A DNA stretch of 64,000 nt. It comes from DASSQJ01 sp963726295 (GTDB lineage Bacteria; Actinomycetota; Actinomycetes; Actinomycetales; Dermatophilaceae). The DNA is taken from the NCBI GenBank assembly GCA_963726295.1, contig CAVSBW010000001.1, positions 248,001 through 312,000 of the forward strand, read 5' to 3'. Made by a program: the position numbers and the translations under genes. The stretch's first letter is position 1, and each line of letters starts with the position of its first letter. Under the pieces are notes generated by a model. The model made no database searches, was not told where the DNA came from, and saw only the letters and a program-made list of their open reading frames with translations. Positions 50,535 through 57,575 of this stretch are shown here, piece after piece.

Positions 50535-51702
50535 GGTCATTCTCAGCGCCCAGGGCGTCAAGAAGTACTACCCGATCAGGAGCGGGGTCCTGCGCCGCAC
50601 CACCGGGCACGTCAAGGCGGTCGACGGCGTCAGCTTCGACCTCCACAAGGGCGAGACCCTCGGCATCGTCGGCGAGTCCGGCTGTGGGAAGTCGACCCTG
50701 GGACGGGTCCTCATGCGCCTCGAGGAGCCCACCGAGGGCAAGGTGCTCTTCGGCGGCGAGGACTTCTCCAACGCCTCGGGCAGCACGCTGCGCAAGCTGC
50801 GTCGCAACATCCAGATCGTCTTCCAGGACCCGTACACGTCGCTGAACCCGCGCAAGACGGTCGGTGACATCATCGGTGAGCCCCTGGACATCCACCCCGA
50901 CGTCGTGCCCAAGCAGGGCCGGCGCAAGCGGGTCCAGGAGCTGCTCGACCTCGTCGGCCTCAACCCCGAGCACGTCAACCGCTACCCCCACCAGTTCTCC
51001 GGCGGTCAGCGTCAGCGCATCGGCATCGCCCGGGGTATCGCGCTGAACCCCCAGGTGCTCATCTGCGACGAGCCGGTCTCGGCGCTCGACGTCTCGGTCC
51101 AGGCGCAGGTCGTCAACCTCATGGAGCAGCTCCAGAACGACCTCGGGCTGGCGTACCTGTTCATCGCGCACGACCTCTCGGTCGTCCGCCACATCTCCGA
51201 CCGCGTCGGCGTCATGTACCTGGGCCGGATGGCCGAGCTGGGCGAGGAGTCCGAGGTCTACGAGCGGCCCACCCACCCGTACACCCAGGCGCTGCTCTCC
51301 GCGGTGCCCGTCCCCGACCCGACACTGCGTGGCAAGCGGGAGCAGATCGTCCTGGTCGGTGACGTGCCGTCCCCGGCCAACCCCCCGTCGGGCTGCCGCT
51401 TCCACACCCGCTGCTGGAAGGCCGAGGACAAGTGCTCCGCCGAGGAGCCCCAGCTCGAGATGCGCGCCGACGGCAAGGGCGAGCACGAGTCGGCCTGCCA
51501 CTTCGCCGAGCCGCTCAACGTCGTGCACGCGGAGCCGGAGGACCTGCAGCACCACTTCCGCGAGCGCGAGGACGACTCCGAGTACAGCGAGCCCGCCGGC
51601 GACGCCCTCTCCGACTCGCCGTTCGAGGGGCACTACATCGAGGAGGGCATGGAGCCCGGCCTCGGCGACCTCTCCGGCGGGTCCAGCGGCGAGCGTCCCT
51701 GA
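50527..51702 (+). CDS. Peptide ABC transporter ATPase (DppF-like)
   Basis: This 391-residue ATPase has Walker A VGESGCGKSTLGR, Q-loop IVFQDPYTSLNPRKT, signature FSGGQRQRIGIARG, Walker B VLICDEPVSALDVS and H-loop FIAHDLSVVRH. The C-terminal extension has PPSGCRFHTRCWKAEDKCSA and ACHFAEP, the four-cysteine pattern of this family. The last 50 residues are acidic and glycine/serine-rich, longer than most DppF proteins. It ends the operon and converges on rsgA. Confidence 0.94.
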   Translation: MAEVILSAQGVKKYYPIRSGVLRRTTGHVKAVDGVSFDLHKGETLGIVGESGCGKSTLGRVLMRLEEPTEGKVLFGGEDFSNASGSTLRKLRRNIQIVFQDPYTSLNPRKTVGDIIGEPLDIHPDVVPKQGRRKRVQELLDLVGLNPEHVNRYPHQFSGGQRQRIGIARGIALNPQVLICDEPVSALDVSVQAQVVNLMEQLQNDLGLAYLFIAHDLSVVRHISDRVGVMYLGRMAELGEESEVYERPTHPYTQALLSAVPVPDPTLRGKREQIVLVGDVPSPANPPSGCRFHTRCWKAEDKCSAEEPQLEMRADGKGEHESACHFAEPLNVVHAEPEDLQHHFREREDDSEYSEPAGDALSDSPFEGHYIEEGMEPGLGDLSGGSSGERP

Positions 51703-51723
51703 CAGCGGACGGCGGCCCGGGGC

Positions 51724-52752
51724 CTAGTGGTCCCCGGCCGTCTCCGTACGCGAGCGCAGCAGGCGTCGCAGCGACTCCAGCCGGGACGCTCCGGCGGGTC
51801 CCGCGGCGCCGCTGTCCACCCAGGCGTCGAGCGCGCACTCCTCCTCGTCGTGCGTGCACCCCCGGGGGCACTGTTCCGTGCCGGGCTGGAGGTCAGGGAA
51901 GTGGTGCACGATCCGCTGCGGGTTCACGTGCGCCAGTCCGAACGAGCGGATACCCGGAGTGTCCACGACCCAGCCGTCGTCGTCGGGCAACGCCAGGGCC
52001 ACCGCCGACGTCGACGTGTGCCGGCCGCGGCCGGTGACGTCGTTGACCACGCCCGTGGCTCGGGCGGCGTCGGGTACGAGCGCGTTGACGAGGGTCGACT
52101 TCCCGACCCCGGAGTGCCCCACGAGCACGCTGACCCTGCCGGCGAGGGCCTCGCGGACCCGGCCCAACCCGGCGATGCCGTCGGGTCCTCGGGCGGTGAC
52201 CACATGGGGCACCGACAGCGGCGCGTAGTGCTCGAGGAAGGGAGCGGGGTCGGTGAGGTCGGCCTTGGTGAGCAGCAGCAGCGGTTCCATGCCGGCGTCA
52301 TAGGCGGCGACCAGCGCCCGGTCGATGAGCCGTGGGCGGGGCTCGGGGTTGGCCAGGGCGGAGACGACGACGAGCTGGTCGGCGTTGGCGACGACGACCC
52401 GCTCGACGGGGTCGGTGTCGTCGGCGGTGCGGCGCAGGACGGTCCGCCGCTCGCTGACCCGGACGATGCGGGCCAGGGACCCGTCGGATCCCGAGGTGTC
52501 GCCCACGAGGGCCGCCTCGTCGCCGACGACGATGCCCTTGCGGCCGAGCTCGCGGGCCCGCATGGCAGTGACCATCCGGCGGTCGGCTCCGTCGCCCACG
52601 AGCACGGTGTAACGGCCCCGGTCGACCGCCAGGACGCGACCGGGGATAGCGTCGGCGTGAGCGGGTCGCTCCTTGGTGCGGGGACGGGACCCCCGGCGGC
52701 TCGGGCGGACGCGGACGTCGGACTCGTCGTAGTCCCGGGCCGAGCGTGCCAT
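51724..52752 (-). CDS. rsgA: Ribosome small-subunit GTPase RsgA
   Basis: The 342-residue protein is a circularly permuted GTPase of late 30S assembly. An N-terminal OB-fold (GRVLAVDRGRYTVLVGDG) precedes the motif order G4 LLLTKADL, G1 VGHSGVGKSTLVN, G3 VVDTPGIRSF. The C-terminal zinc finger is CPRGCTHDEEECALDAW. Its ATG overlaps the aroA stop by one base (TGATG). aroA-rsgA-hisN is a common actinobacterial order; hisN is displaced here. Confidence 0.94.
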   Translation of the reverse strand: MARSARDYDESDVRVRPSRRGSRPRTKERPAHADAIPGRVLAVDRGRYTVLVGDGADRRMVTAMRARELGRKGIVVGDEAALVGDTSGSDGSLARIVRVSERRTVLRRTADDTDPVERVVVANADQLVVVSALANPEPRPRLIDRALVAAYDAGMEPLLLLTKADLTDPAPFLEHYAPLSVPHVVTARGPDGIAGLGRVREALAGRVSVLVGHSGVGKSTLVNALVPDAARATGVVNDVTGRGRHTSTSAVALALPDDDGWVVDTPGIRSFGLAHVNPQRIVHHFPDLQPGTEQCPRGCTHDEEECALDAWVDSGAAGPAGASRLESLRRLLRSRTETAGDH

Positions 52753-54044
52753 CAGGCCTCCGCGGGGACCCGCTGGTCGAGCATCCGGGACCACAGGGTC
52801 GTGAACTCCGGCATCGTCTTGGCCACGGTGCCCGGGTCCTCCACGACGATGCCCGGTACGGCGAGCGCGAGCACCGCGGCGGCCATGACCATCCGGTGGT
52901 CGGCATAGGTGCGGACCCGGCCGGCGTGCAGCGGCCGGGGCACGATCCGCAGTCCGTCGTCGGTCTCGGTGACGTCAGCACCGAGGGCGGTCAGCTCGGC
53001 GTGCAGTGCCGCCAGCCGGTCGGTCTCGTGGCCCCGGACGTGGGCGACACCCCGGATGACGCTCGGACCGTCGGCGAGCGCGCAGAGGGCCGCGACGACC
53101 GGGGTGAGCTCGCTGGAGTCGTGCAGGTCGACGTCGACCGGCAGGATGCCACCGGAGCCGGTGACGGTCAGGCCGTGTCGGTCGAGCGTGACGTCGGCGC
53201 CCATCATGTCGAGGACGTCTCGGAGGTGGTCGCCACCCTGGGTCGTGTACTGCGGCCAGCCGGGCACCTGCACCCGGCCCGCGGTGACGAGCGCGGCGGC
53301 GAGGAACTGGGCCGCGTTGGACAGGTCGGGCTCGACCTGCACGTCGAGCGCCCCCACCTCGCCCGGCTCGACCCGCCAGGTGTGCGGGTCCGCGTCGTCG
53401 ACGACGACGCCGGCGTCTCGGAGGGTCTCGACCGTCATCTCGATGTGCGGCAGGCTCGGCACGGCCTTCCCGTCGTGGTGCACGGTGAGCCCGTCGTCGA
53501 ACCGGGCTGCGGAGAGGAGCAGGCCGGAGACGAACTGGGACGACGCCGAGGCGTCGATCGTCACCTCTCCGCCGCGAACCCGGCCCGCGCCGTGGACGGT
53601 GAAGGGCAGGCCCGGGCTGCCTTCGGACTCGACCCGGACCCCGAGCGCTCGCAGCGCGGCCAGCACGGGCGCCATCGGGCGACGGCGGGCCTCGGGGTCA
53701 CCGTCGAACCGCACCGGACCGTCGGCGAGCCCGGCCATCGGCGGTACGAAGCGCATGACGTTGCCGGCGAGGCCGCAGTCGACCAGGCCGCCACCGACCA
53801 GCGGGCCGGGGGTGACGAGCCAGTCGCCGTCGCCGACGTCATCGACCGCGGTGCCGAGGGTGCGCAGTGCCTGGGCCATGAGCTGGGTGTCACGCGAGCG
53901 CAGCGGGGCGCGCAGCCGGGAGACGTCGGTCGCGAGGGCCGCGAGGACGAGGTAGCGGTTGGTGAGGGACTTGCTGCCGGGCAGCACCACCCGGGCGTCG
54001 AGCGGACCGGAGGCCGCCGGGGCGGGCCAGTCAGGAGAGGGCAT
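52752..54044 (-). CDS. aroA: 3-phosphoshikimate 1-carboxyvinyltransferase (EPSP synthase)
   Basis: The 430-residue enzyme catalyses the sixth shikimate-pathway step. LPGSKSLTNRYLVLAALA is the N-terminal substrate-binding motif with Lys and Ser. DASASSQFVSGLLLSA, SELTPVVAALCALADG and TYADHRMVMAAAVLAL are the C-terminal signatures. The phosphoenolpyruvate loop reads DCGLAGNVMRFVPPMAG; N and T found at this loop in many homologues are Leu and Asn here. Its 5' end overlaps the DoxX gene by 14 bases. Confidence 0.94.
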   Translation of the reverse strand: MPSPDWPAPAASGPLDARVVLPGSKSLTNRYLVLAALATDVSRLRAPLRSRDTQLMAQALRTLGTAVDDVGDGDWLVTPGPLVGGGLVDCGLAGNVMRFVPPMAGLADGPVRFDGDPEARRRPMAPVLAALRALGVRVESEGSPGLPFTVHGAGRVRGGEVTIDASASSQFVSGLLLSAARFDDGLTVHHDGKAVPSLPHIEMTVETLRDAGVVVDDADPHTWRVEPGEVGALDVQVEPDLSNAAQFLAAALVTAGRVQVPGWPQYTTQGGDHLRDVLDMMGADVTLDRHGLTVTGSGGILPVDVDLHDSSELTPVVAALCALADGPSVIRGVAHVRGHETDRLAALHAELTALGADVTETDDGLRIVPRPLHAGRVRTYADHRMVMAAAVLALAVPGIVVEDPGTVAKTMPEFTTLWSRMLDQRVPAEA

Positions 54045-54573
54045 GCTGGGCCTGGGCCGCCTTCAGCTTGGCCTCGCGGGCGGCGGTGTGCGCGGCGTGA
54101 CGCGCCTCGCGTCGCGCGGTGCGCGCCGAGCGCTGGACGCTCTCGCTCGCCAGGTGGGCCCGGTAGGCCAGGCCGGGCTTGCCGTCGGTGTCGACAGCGG
54201 CGAGGAGGACACCGCCCAGCAGGCTCACGTTCTTGAAGAACTGCGTCTTCTGCCGGGCGCGTGCCTCGGGATCGTCCTCTCGCCAGTACCGATGTGCCGC
54301 AAGGGTGGTGGGCACGAGGGTGCCGGCGAGCACCACCGCGCTCGTGCGGGGGAAGCGGCCCAGCGCGAGCATCGCGCCGGCGCTCACCATCGCGACGCCG
54401 TTGGCCCGCACCAGCAGCTCGGTGTCGTCGGGGAGGCCGAGCCGCGGGGCCAGCGCCTTCACGATCGGACGTGCCGTCTCCGCCTTCCGCCCGGGGTGCT
54501 GCACCTGGTCGACACCGCCGACGACGAACATCGAGGCGAGCATAGGGCGGGCGATTCGGCGCACGAAGGTCAT
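54031..54573 (-). CDS. DoxX family membrane protein
   Basis: The 180-residue protein starts at ATG 54573 with GGAGG upstream. It has the DoxX four-helix pattern: residues 7-22 (ARPMLASMFVVGGVDQVQHP), 55-73 (VRANGVAMVSAGAMLALGRF), 78-95 (SAVVLAGTLVPTTLAAHRYW) and 113-128 (FFKNVSLLGGVLLAAVD). The last 50 residues are basic and helical (TARREARHAAHTAAREAKLK). The function is unclear; DoxX proteins relate to redox/thiol systems in mycobacteria. It is the first gene of the DoxX-aroA-rsgA unit and divergent from the SRAP gene. Confidence 0.85.
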   Translation of the reverse strand: MTFVRRIARPMLASMFVVGGVDQVQHPGRKAETARPIVKALAPRLGLPDDTELLVRANGVAMVSAGAMLALGRFPRTSAVVLAGTLVPTTLAAHRYWREDDPEARARQKTQFFKNVSLLGGVLLAAVDTDGKPGLAYRAHLASESVQRSARTARREARHAAHTAAREAKLKAAQAQHALS

Positions 54574-54652
54574 CCGGGGGTCCTCCAGGGTCCTGGTGGG
54601 GCGTGGTCCTCCAACCGTAGTTGCTACCCGGCGCACTGCGTAGCCTGTGCGC

Positions 54653-55495
54653 ATGTGTGGTCGCTACGCCGCCACGGCGAACCCGGACGAGCTCGTCCTC
54701 GAGTTCGAGGTCGAGGAGGACCGCAGCAACGCGCCGGGACGCAGCGTGCTGGCCAACCCGCAGGACCCTCCGCCCGGCCGGCCCGACCACAACATGGCAC
54801 CGACCAAGCAGGCTCCCGTCGTCCTCACCCGGCCCCCGCGCGAGGACCGCGAAGCCCCCCCGCGGCGCCAGCTGCGGCTGCTGACCTGGGGTCTGGTGCC
54901 GTCCTGGTCGAAGGACCCGGGGGGAGCGGCGCGGATGATCAACGCCCGAGCCGAGACGGTGGCCGACAAGCCGGCCTACGCGCGCGCCCTGGCCGCCCGG
55001 CGCTGCCTCGTGCCGGCGCGGGGCTGGTACGAGTGGCAGGCCTCACCGACGGCGGTCGACGCCAAGGGGAAGCCGCGCAAGCAGCCCTTCTTCACCCAGC
55101 GCGCCGACGGCACCTCGGTGGCGATGGCCGGCCTCTACGAGTTCTGGCGCGACCCGGCCGTGGCGGACCCCGACGACCCGTTGGCGTGGCTGACGACCTT
55201 CACCGTCGTCACCGGGCCCGCCGAGCCCGGCCTCGACCGCATCCACGACCGACAGCCGGTCGTCCTCGAGCCCGAGGACTGGGCCACCTGGCTCGATCCG
55301 GGCACCGGTGCCGCCGACGCCCTCGGGCTGCTGGCACCGCGCCCGGCCGGCCGGTTCACCGCCCATCCCGTCTCGCGGGCGGTCAGCAGCAACCGAAGCA
55401 ACGGCCCACAGCTGCTCGACCCGTGTCCTCCGGAAGACCTCGTCGGGGTCGTCGACCCGATGACGGGCGAGGTCCTCGGGGCGACTGGTGGCTGA
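54653..55495 (+). CDS. SOS response-associated peptidase (SRAP, YedK/HMCES)
   Basis: The 280-residue protein crosslinks to abasic sites in single-stranded DNA to protect them. It begins MCGRYAA, with Cys2 exposed after Met removal as nucleophile. MINARAETVADKPAY holds the catalytic Asn, ARGWYEWQ the Glu, and RFTAHPVSRAVSSNRSNGP the histidine. Relative to E. coli YedK it is longer, with an insertion around 35-70. ATG 54653 follows TAGCCT by six bases, so the mRNA is probably leaderless and starts exactly at the catalytic-Cys start codon. Confidence 0.93.
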   Translation: MCGRYAATANPDELVLEFEVEEDRSNAPGRSVLANPQDPPPGRPDHNMAPTKQAPVVLTRPPREDREAPPRRQLRLLTWGLVPSWSKDPGGAARMINARAETVADKPAYARALAARRCLVPARGWYEWQASPTAVDAKGKPRKQPFFTQRADGTSVAMAGLYEFWRDPAVADPDDPLAWLTTFTVVTGPAEPGLDRIHDRQPVVLEPEDWATWLDPGTGAADALGLLAPRPAGRFTAHPVSRAVSSNRSNGPQLLDPCPPEDLVGVVDPMTGEVLGATGG

Positions 55496-56120
55496 GCCCG
55501 GCGTCCACGAGGTCCAGACCGCTCACGGGCCGGCGCGGCTGACCCGCCTGCTGCCGGAGTCTGGCCCCGTCGGGCGGCTCGTGCTGGGTCACGGCGCCGG
55601 TGGGCTGCGCTGGACCGACGACGTCGTGGCGGTGCGCGCGGCGGCGGTGGCCCTCGGCTGGGTGGTGGACCTGGTCGACCAGCCGTGGCGGGTCGCGGGG
55701 CGGAGGGTGGGGCCAGGGCCCGCGGCGCTCGACACCGCCTGGCTCGCCGTCCTCGAGGCCGTGCCCCGGCCGGACGCGGCACACCTCGTCGTCGGGGGCC
55801 GGAGCGCCGGCGCGCGGGTCGCGTGCCGCACCGCGGACCGGGTGGGCGCGGTCGCGGTGCTGGCGCTGTCGTTCCCCCTCCACCCGCCCGGGAGCCCCGA
55901 ACGATCCCGTGCCGCCGAGCTCGCCCAGCCGGGCACCCACGGGATCCGGCTCCACATCGTCCAGGGGCGCACCGACCCGTTCGGCACCCCCGGGGAGCTG
56001 AGCGCCACGCTCCCGCCCCTCGCGACCCTCACCGTGGTCGACGGCCCGCACTCCCTCGAGCGCGTCGCCGAGGCGGTGGCCGCCGCCGCGGCCGAGGCCC
56101 TGCGAGCCGTCGCGGAATGA
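55488..56120 (+). CDS. Alpha/beta-hydrolase family protein (KANL3/Tex30-like)
   Basis: The 210-residue protein from GTG 55488 overlaps the SRAP gene by 8 bases. LVLGHGAGGLRWTDDVVAVR is the first strand and oxyanion loop, VVGGRSAGARVACRTAD carries the nucleophile serine in GRSAG, VQGRTDPFGTP the acid, and VVDGPHSLER the histidine. Small hydrolases of this kind have no agreed substrate. Its last codons contain the -35 element of the sigR promoter. Confidence 0.85.
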   Translation: MAEPGVHEVQTAHGPARLTRLLPESGPVGRLVLGHGAGGLRWTDDVVAVRAAAVALGWVVDLVDQPWRVAGRRVGPGPAALDTAWLAVLEAVPRPDAAHLVVGGRSAGARVACRTADRVGAVAVLALSFPLHPPGSPERSRAAELAQPGTHGIRLHIVQGRTDPFGTPGELSATLPPLATLTVVDGPHSLERVAEAVAAAAAEALRAVAE

Positions 56121-56139
56121 CCGGCGCGGTCGCGGCGTT
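56114..56139 (+). promoter_or_regulatory. SigR-type promoter upstream of sigR
   Basis: GGAAT at 56114-56118 and GTT at 56137-56139 are separated by exactly 18 bases, matching the SigR/SigH consensus GGAAT-N18/19-GTT. It predicts thiol-stress-induced positive autoregulation with a start near 56146. The -35 box lies inside the end of the hydrolase gene. Confidence 0.75.
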
Positions 56140-56219
56140 CCCACCCCTGACTGCGACGACTTTACGGAGGACGCCCACCGTGCTGGTGATCGACACCGGA
56201 ACCGCCGACCGCGCCCGGT

Positions 56220-56225
56220 TAGGCT
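56220..56225 (+). promoter_or_regulatory. Second, proximal sigR promoter (-10 box)
   Basis: TAGGCT at 56220-56225 lies eight bases before ATG 56234, the same grammar as other genes in the window. It could give a basal transcript that encodes only the short SigR form. Confidence 0.5.
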
Positions 56226-56233
56226 GGGAGGCG

Positions 56234-56866
56234 ATGAGCACTCCCCAGACCCCTGTCGACGAGCAGACCGCCGAGGTCGACGTCGCCACCGAGACCGCCG
56301 CGGAGCGGCAGGCCCGCTTCGAGCGCGAGGCCCTGCCCCTCATGGACCAGCTCTACGCCGCCGCGATGCGCACGACGCGCAACCCGGCCGACGCGGAGGA
56401 CCTGCTCCAGGAGACGTACGCCAAGGCCTACGCCGCGTTCCACCAGTACCGGCCGGGCACGAACCTCAAGGCGTGGATGTACCGCATCCTCACCAACACC
56501 TACATCAACAGCTACCGCAAGAAGCAGCGCGAGCCCCAGCAGTCCGACGCCGCGGAGGTCGAGGACTACCAGCTGGCCCGGGCCGAGTCGCACACGTCGG
56601 CGGGGCTGAAGTCGGCCGAGGCGCAGGCGATGGACCACCTGCCCGACACCGAGGTGAAGCGCGCGCTGCAGGACCTGCCCGACGACTTCCGGATGGCGGT
56701 GTACCTCGCGGATGTCGAGGGCTTCGCCTACAAGGAGATCGCGGAGATCATGGGCACCCCCATCGGGACGGTGATGTCGCGGCTGCACCGCGGCCGGCGC
56801 CAGCTGCGCGCGCTGCTCACCGACTACGCCCGGACCCGGGGCCTGGCCGCGGAGGAGGAGAACTGA
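56234..56866 (+). CDS. sigR: ECF sigma factor SigR (SigH) of thiol-oxidative stress
   Basis: From ATG 56234 the protein is 210 residues. Region 2 has FEREALPLMDQLYAAAMRTT, DAEDLLQETYAKAYAAFHQY and LKAWMYRILTNTYINSYRKK. Region 4 has ALQDLPDDFRMAVYLADVEG, FAYKEIAEIMGTPIGTVMSR and LHRGRRQLRALL. This matches Streptomyces SigR and mycobacterial SigH. GTG 56180, with GGAGG nine bases upstream, is in frame and would add 18 residues; Streptomyces makes a long unstable SigR isoform from its induced promoter in a comparable way. The stop overlaps the rsrA start (TGATG). Confidence 0.94.
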   Translation: MSTPQTPVDEQTAEVDVATETAAERQARFEREALPLMDQLYAAAMRTTRNPADAEDLLQETYAKAYAAFHQYRPGTNLKAWMYRILTNTYINSYRKKQREPQQSDAAEVEDYQLARAESHTSAGLKSAEAQAMDHLPDTEVKRALQDLPDDFRMAVYLADVEGFAYKEIAEIMGTPIGTVMSRLHRGRRQLRALLTDYARTRGLAAEEEN

Positions 56867-57135
56867 TGGCCGCACACGAGCACGAGGGCCACGGCGACTG
56901 TTCCGAGGTGCTGCACCGCATCTACGAGTACCTCGACGGCGAGATGAGTCCCGAGGACGTCACCCGGGTGGCCCGGCACCTCGAGGAGTGCCGGCCGTGC
57001 CTGGCCGAGCATGATCTCGACAAGGCGGTCAAGCAGGTCGTCCGGCGGGCGTGCGCCGGCGAGTCCGCGCCCGACTACCTGAGGATGCGGATCACCCGGG
57101 ACATCACCGTGGTGCGCACCGAGCACGACGGCTGA
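56866..57135 (+). CDS. rsrA: Zinc anti-sigma factor RsrA/RshA
   Basis: The 89-residue protein holds SigR inactive until disulfide stress releases zinc. Zinc ligands are seen as Cys12 (GDCSEVLHRIYEYLDGEM) and His38, Cys42, Cys45 in RHLEECRPC, the ZAS HxxxCxxC motif. Cys63 in RRACAGES may join the redox switch. ATG 56866 follows GAGGAGGAG and overlaps the sigR stop by one base. Confidence 0.93.
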   Translation: MAAHEHEGHGDCSEVLHRIYEYLDGEMSPEDVTRVARHLEECRPCLAEHDLDKAVKQVVRRACAGESAPDYLRMRITRDITVVRTEHDG

Positions 57136-57160
57136 GCGTCTCCGGCCTCCAGCACGCACG

Positions 57161-57194
57161 GGAGCGCCCGGTACCTCGCAGTACCGGGCGCTCC
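57161..57194. terminator. Bidirectional terminator between rsrA and bL37
   Basis: GGAGCGCCCGGTAC at 57161-57174 pairs perfectly with 57181-57194 around CTCGCA, a 14-bp stem between convergent genes. Confidence 0.75.
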
Positions 57195-57211
57195 GTCGCG
57201 TCGTGGGTCGC

Positions 57212-57286
57212 TCAGGCGTTGGGGCGGCGGCCGTGGTTGGCCTTGCTGCCCTTGCGCGAGCGGCGCTTGCGGGCGCGCTTGCTCAT
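57212..57286 (-). CDS. Ribosomal protein bL37
   Basis: A 24-residue basic protein, MSKRARKRRSRKGSKANHGR ending RPNA, matches the small actinobacterial 50S protein bL37. ATG 57286 has GAGAGG upstream on the minus strand. The gene next to sigR/rsrA is conserved in related genomes. Confidence 0.9.
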   Translation of the reverse strand: MSKRARKRRSRKGSKANHGRRPNA

Positions 57287-57341
57287 CGTGGACCTCTCGT
57301 CGGTAATGCGGCGTGTACCACAGGCCACGCCGTGTCGCAGC

Positions 57342-57369
57342 CATTGTCGCACAATGCGTCCCATGGGAC
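57342..57369. promoter_or_regulatory. Two adjacent palindromes in the bL37/peptide intergenic region
   Basis: CATTGT-CGC-ACAATG at 57342-57356 and GTCCCATGGGAC at 57358-57369 are both perfect dyads, separated by one base, between the divergent bL37 and secreted-peptide genes. TTGTCG within the first could be a -35 box with GACACT (57367-57372) as -10, so proteins bound here would control the peptide/HD operon. Confidence 0.5.
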
Positions 57370-57438
57370 ACTCTGACCATCCCGGCCGCCCGGCACCGGG
57401 CCACACCCCCGGGGTACCGCCTCTGAAAGGACCTCCCC

Positions 57439-57564
57439 ATGAGCAAGTCCCGCGCAGTTGTCGCTGCTCTTCTCCTCACCGCCGTCGCCGTCATCGCCCC
57501 GGCCGCCTCGCAGGCCGCGGGTGGTGCGCGCGCCCAGATCGCGCACTACCAGTGGGGCGGGTGA
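57439..57564 (+). CDS. Small secreted peptide precursor
   Basis: A 41-residue ORF starts at ATG 57439 with AAAGGA nearby and ends 11 bases before the HD gene. It has a classical signal peptide: basic MSKSR, hydrophobic AVVAALLLTAVAVIAPAA, and signal-peptidase sites after SQA (residue 26) or ARA (residue 32). Cleavage would release a 15-residue peptide or the 9-residue QIAHYQWGG. No family is recognised. Position as first gene before two membrane HD proteins suggests it is sensed or processed by them. Too short to exclude a fortuitous ORF. Confidence 0.6.
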   Translation: MSKSRAVVAALLLTAVAVIAPAASQAAGGARAQIAHYQWGG

Positions 57565-57575
57565 TCCGCTGACCG

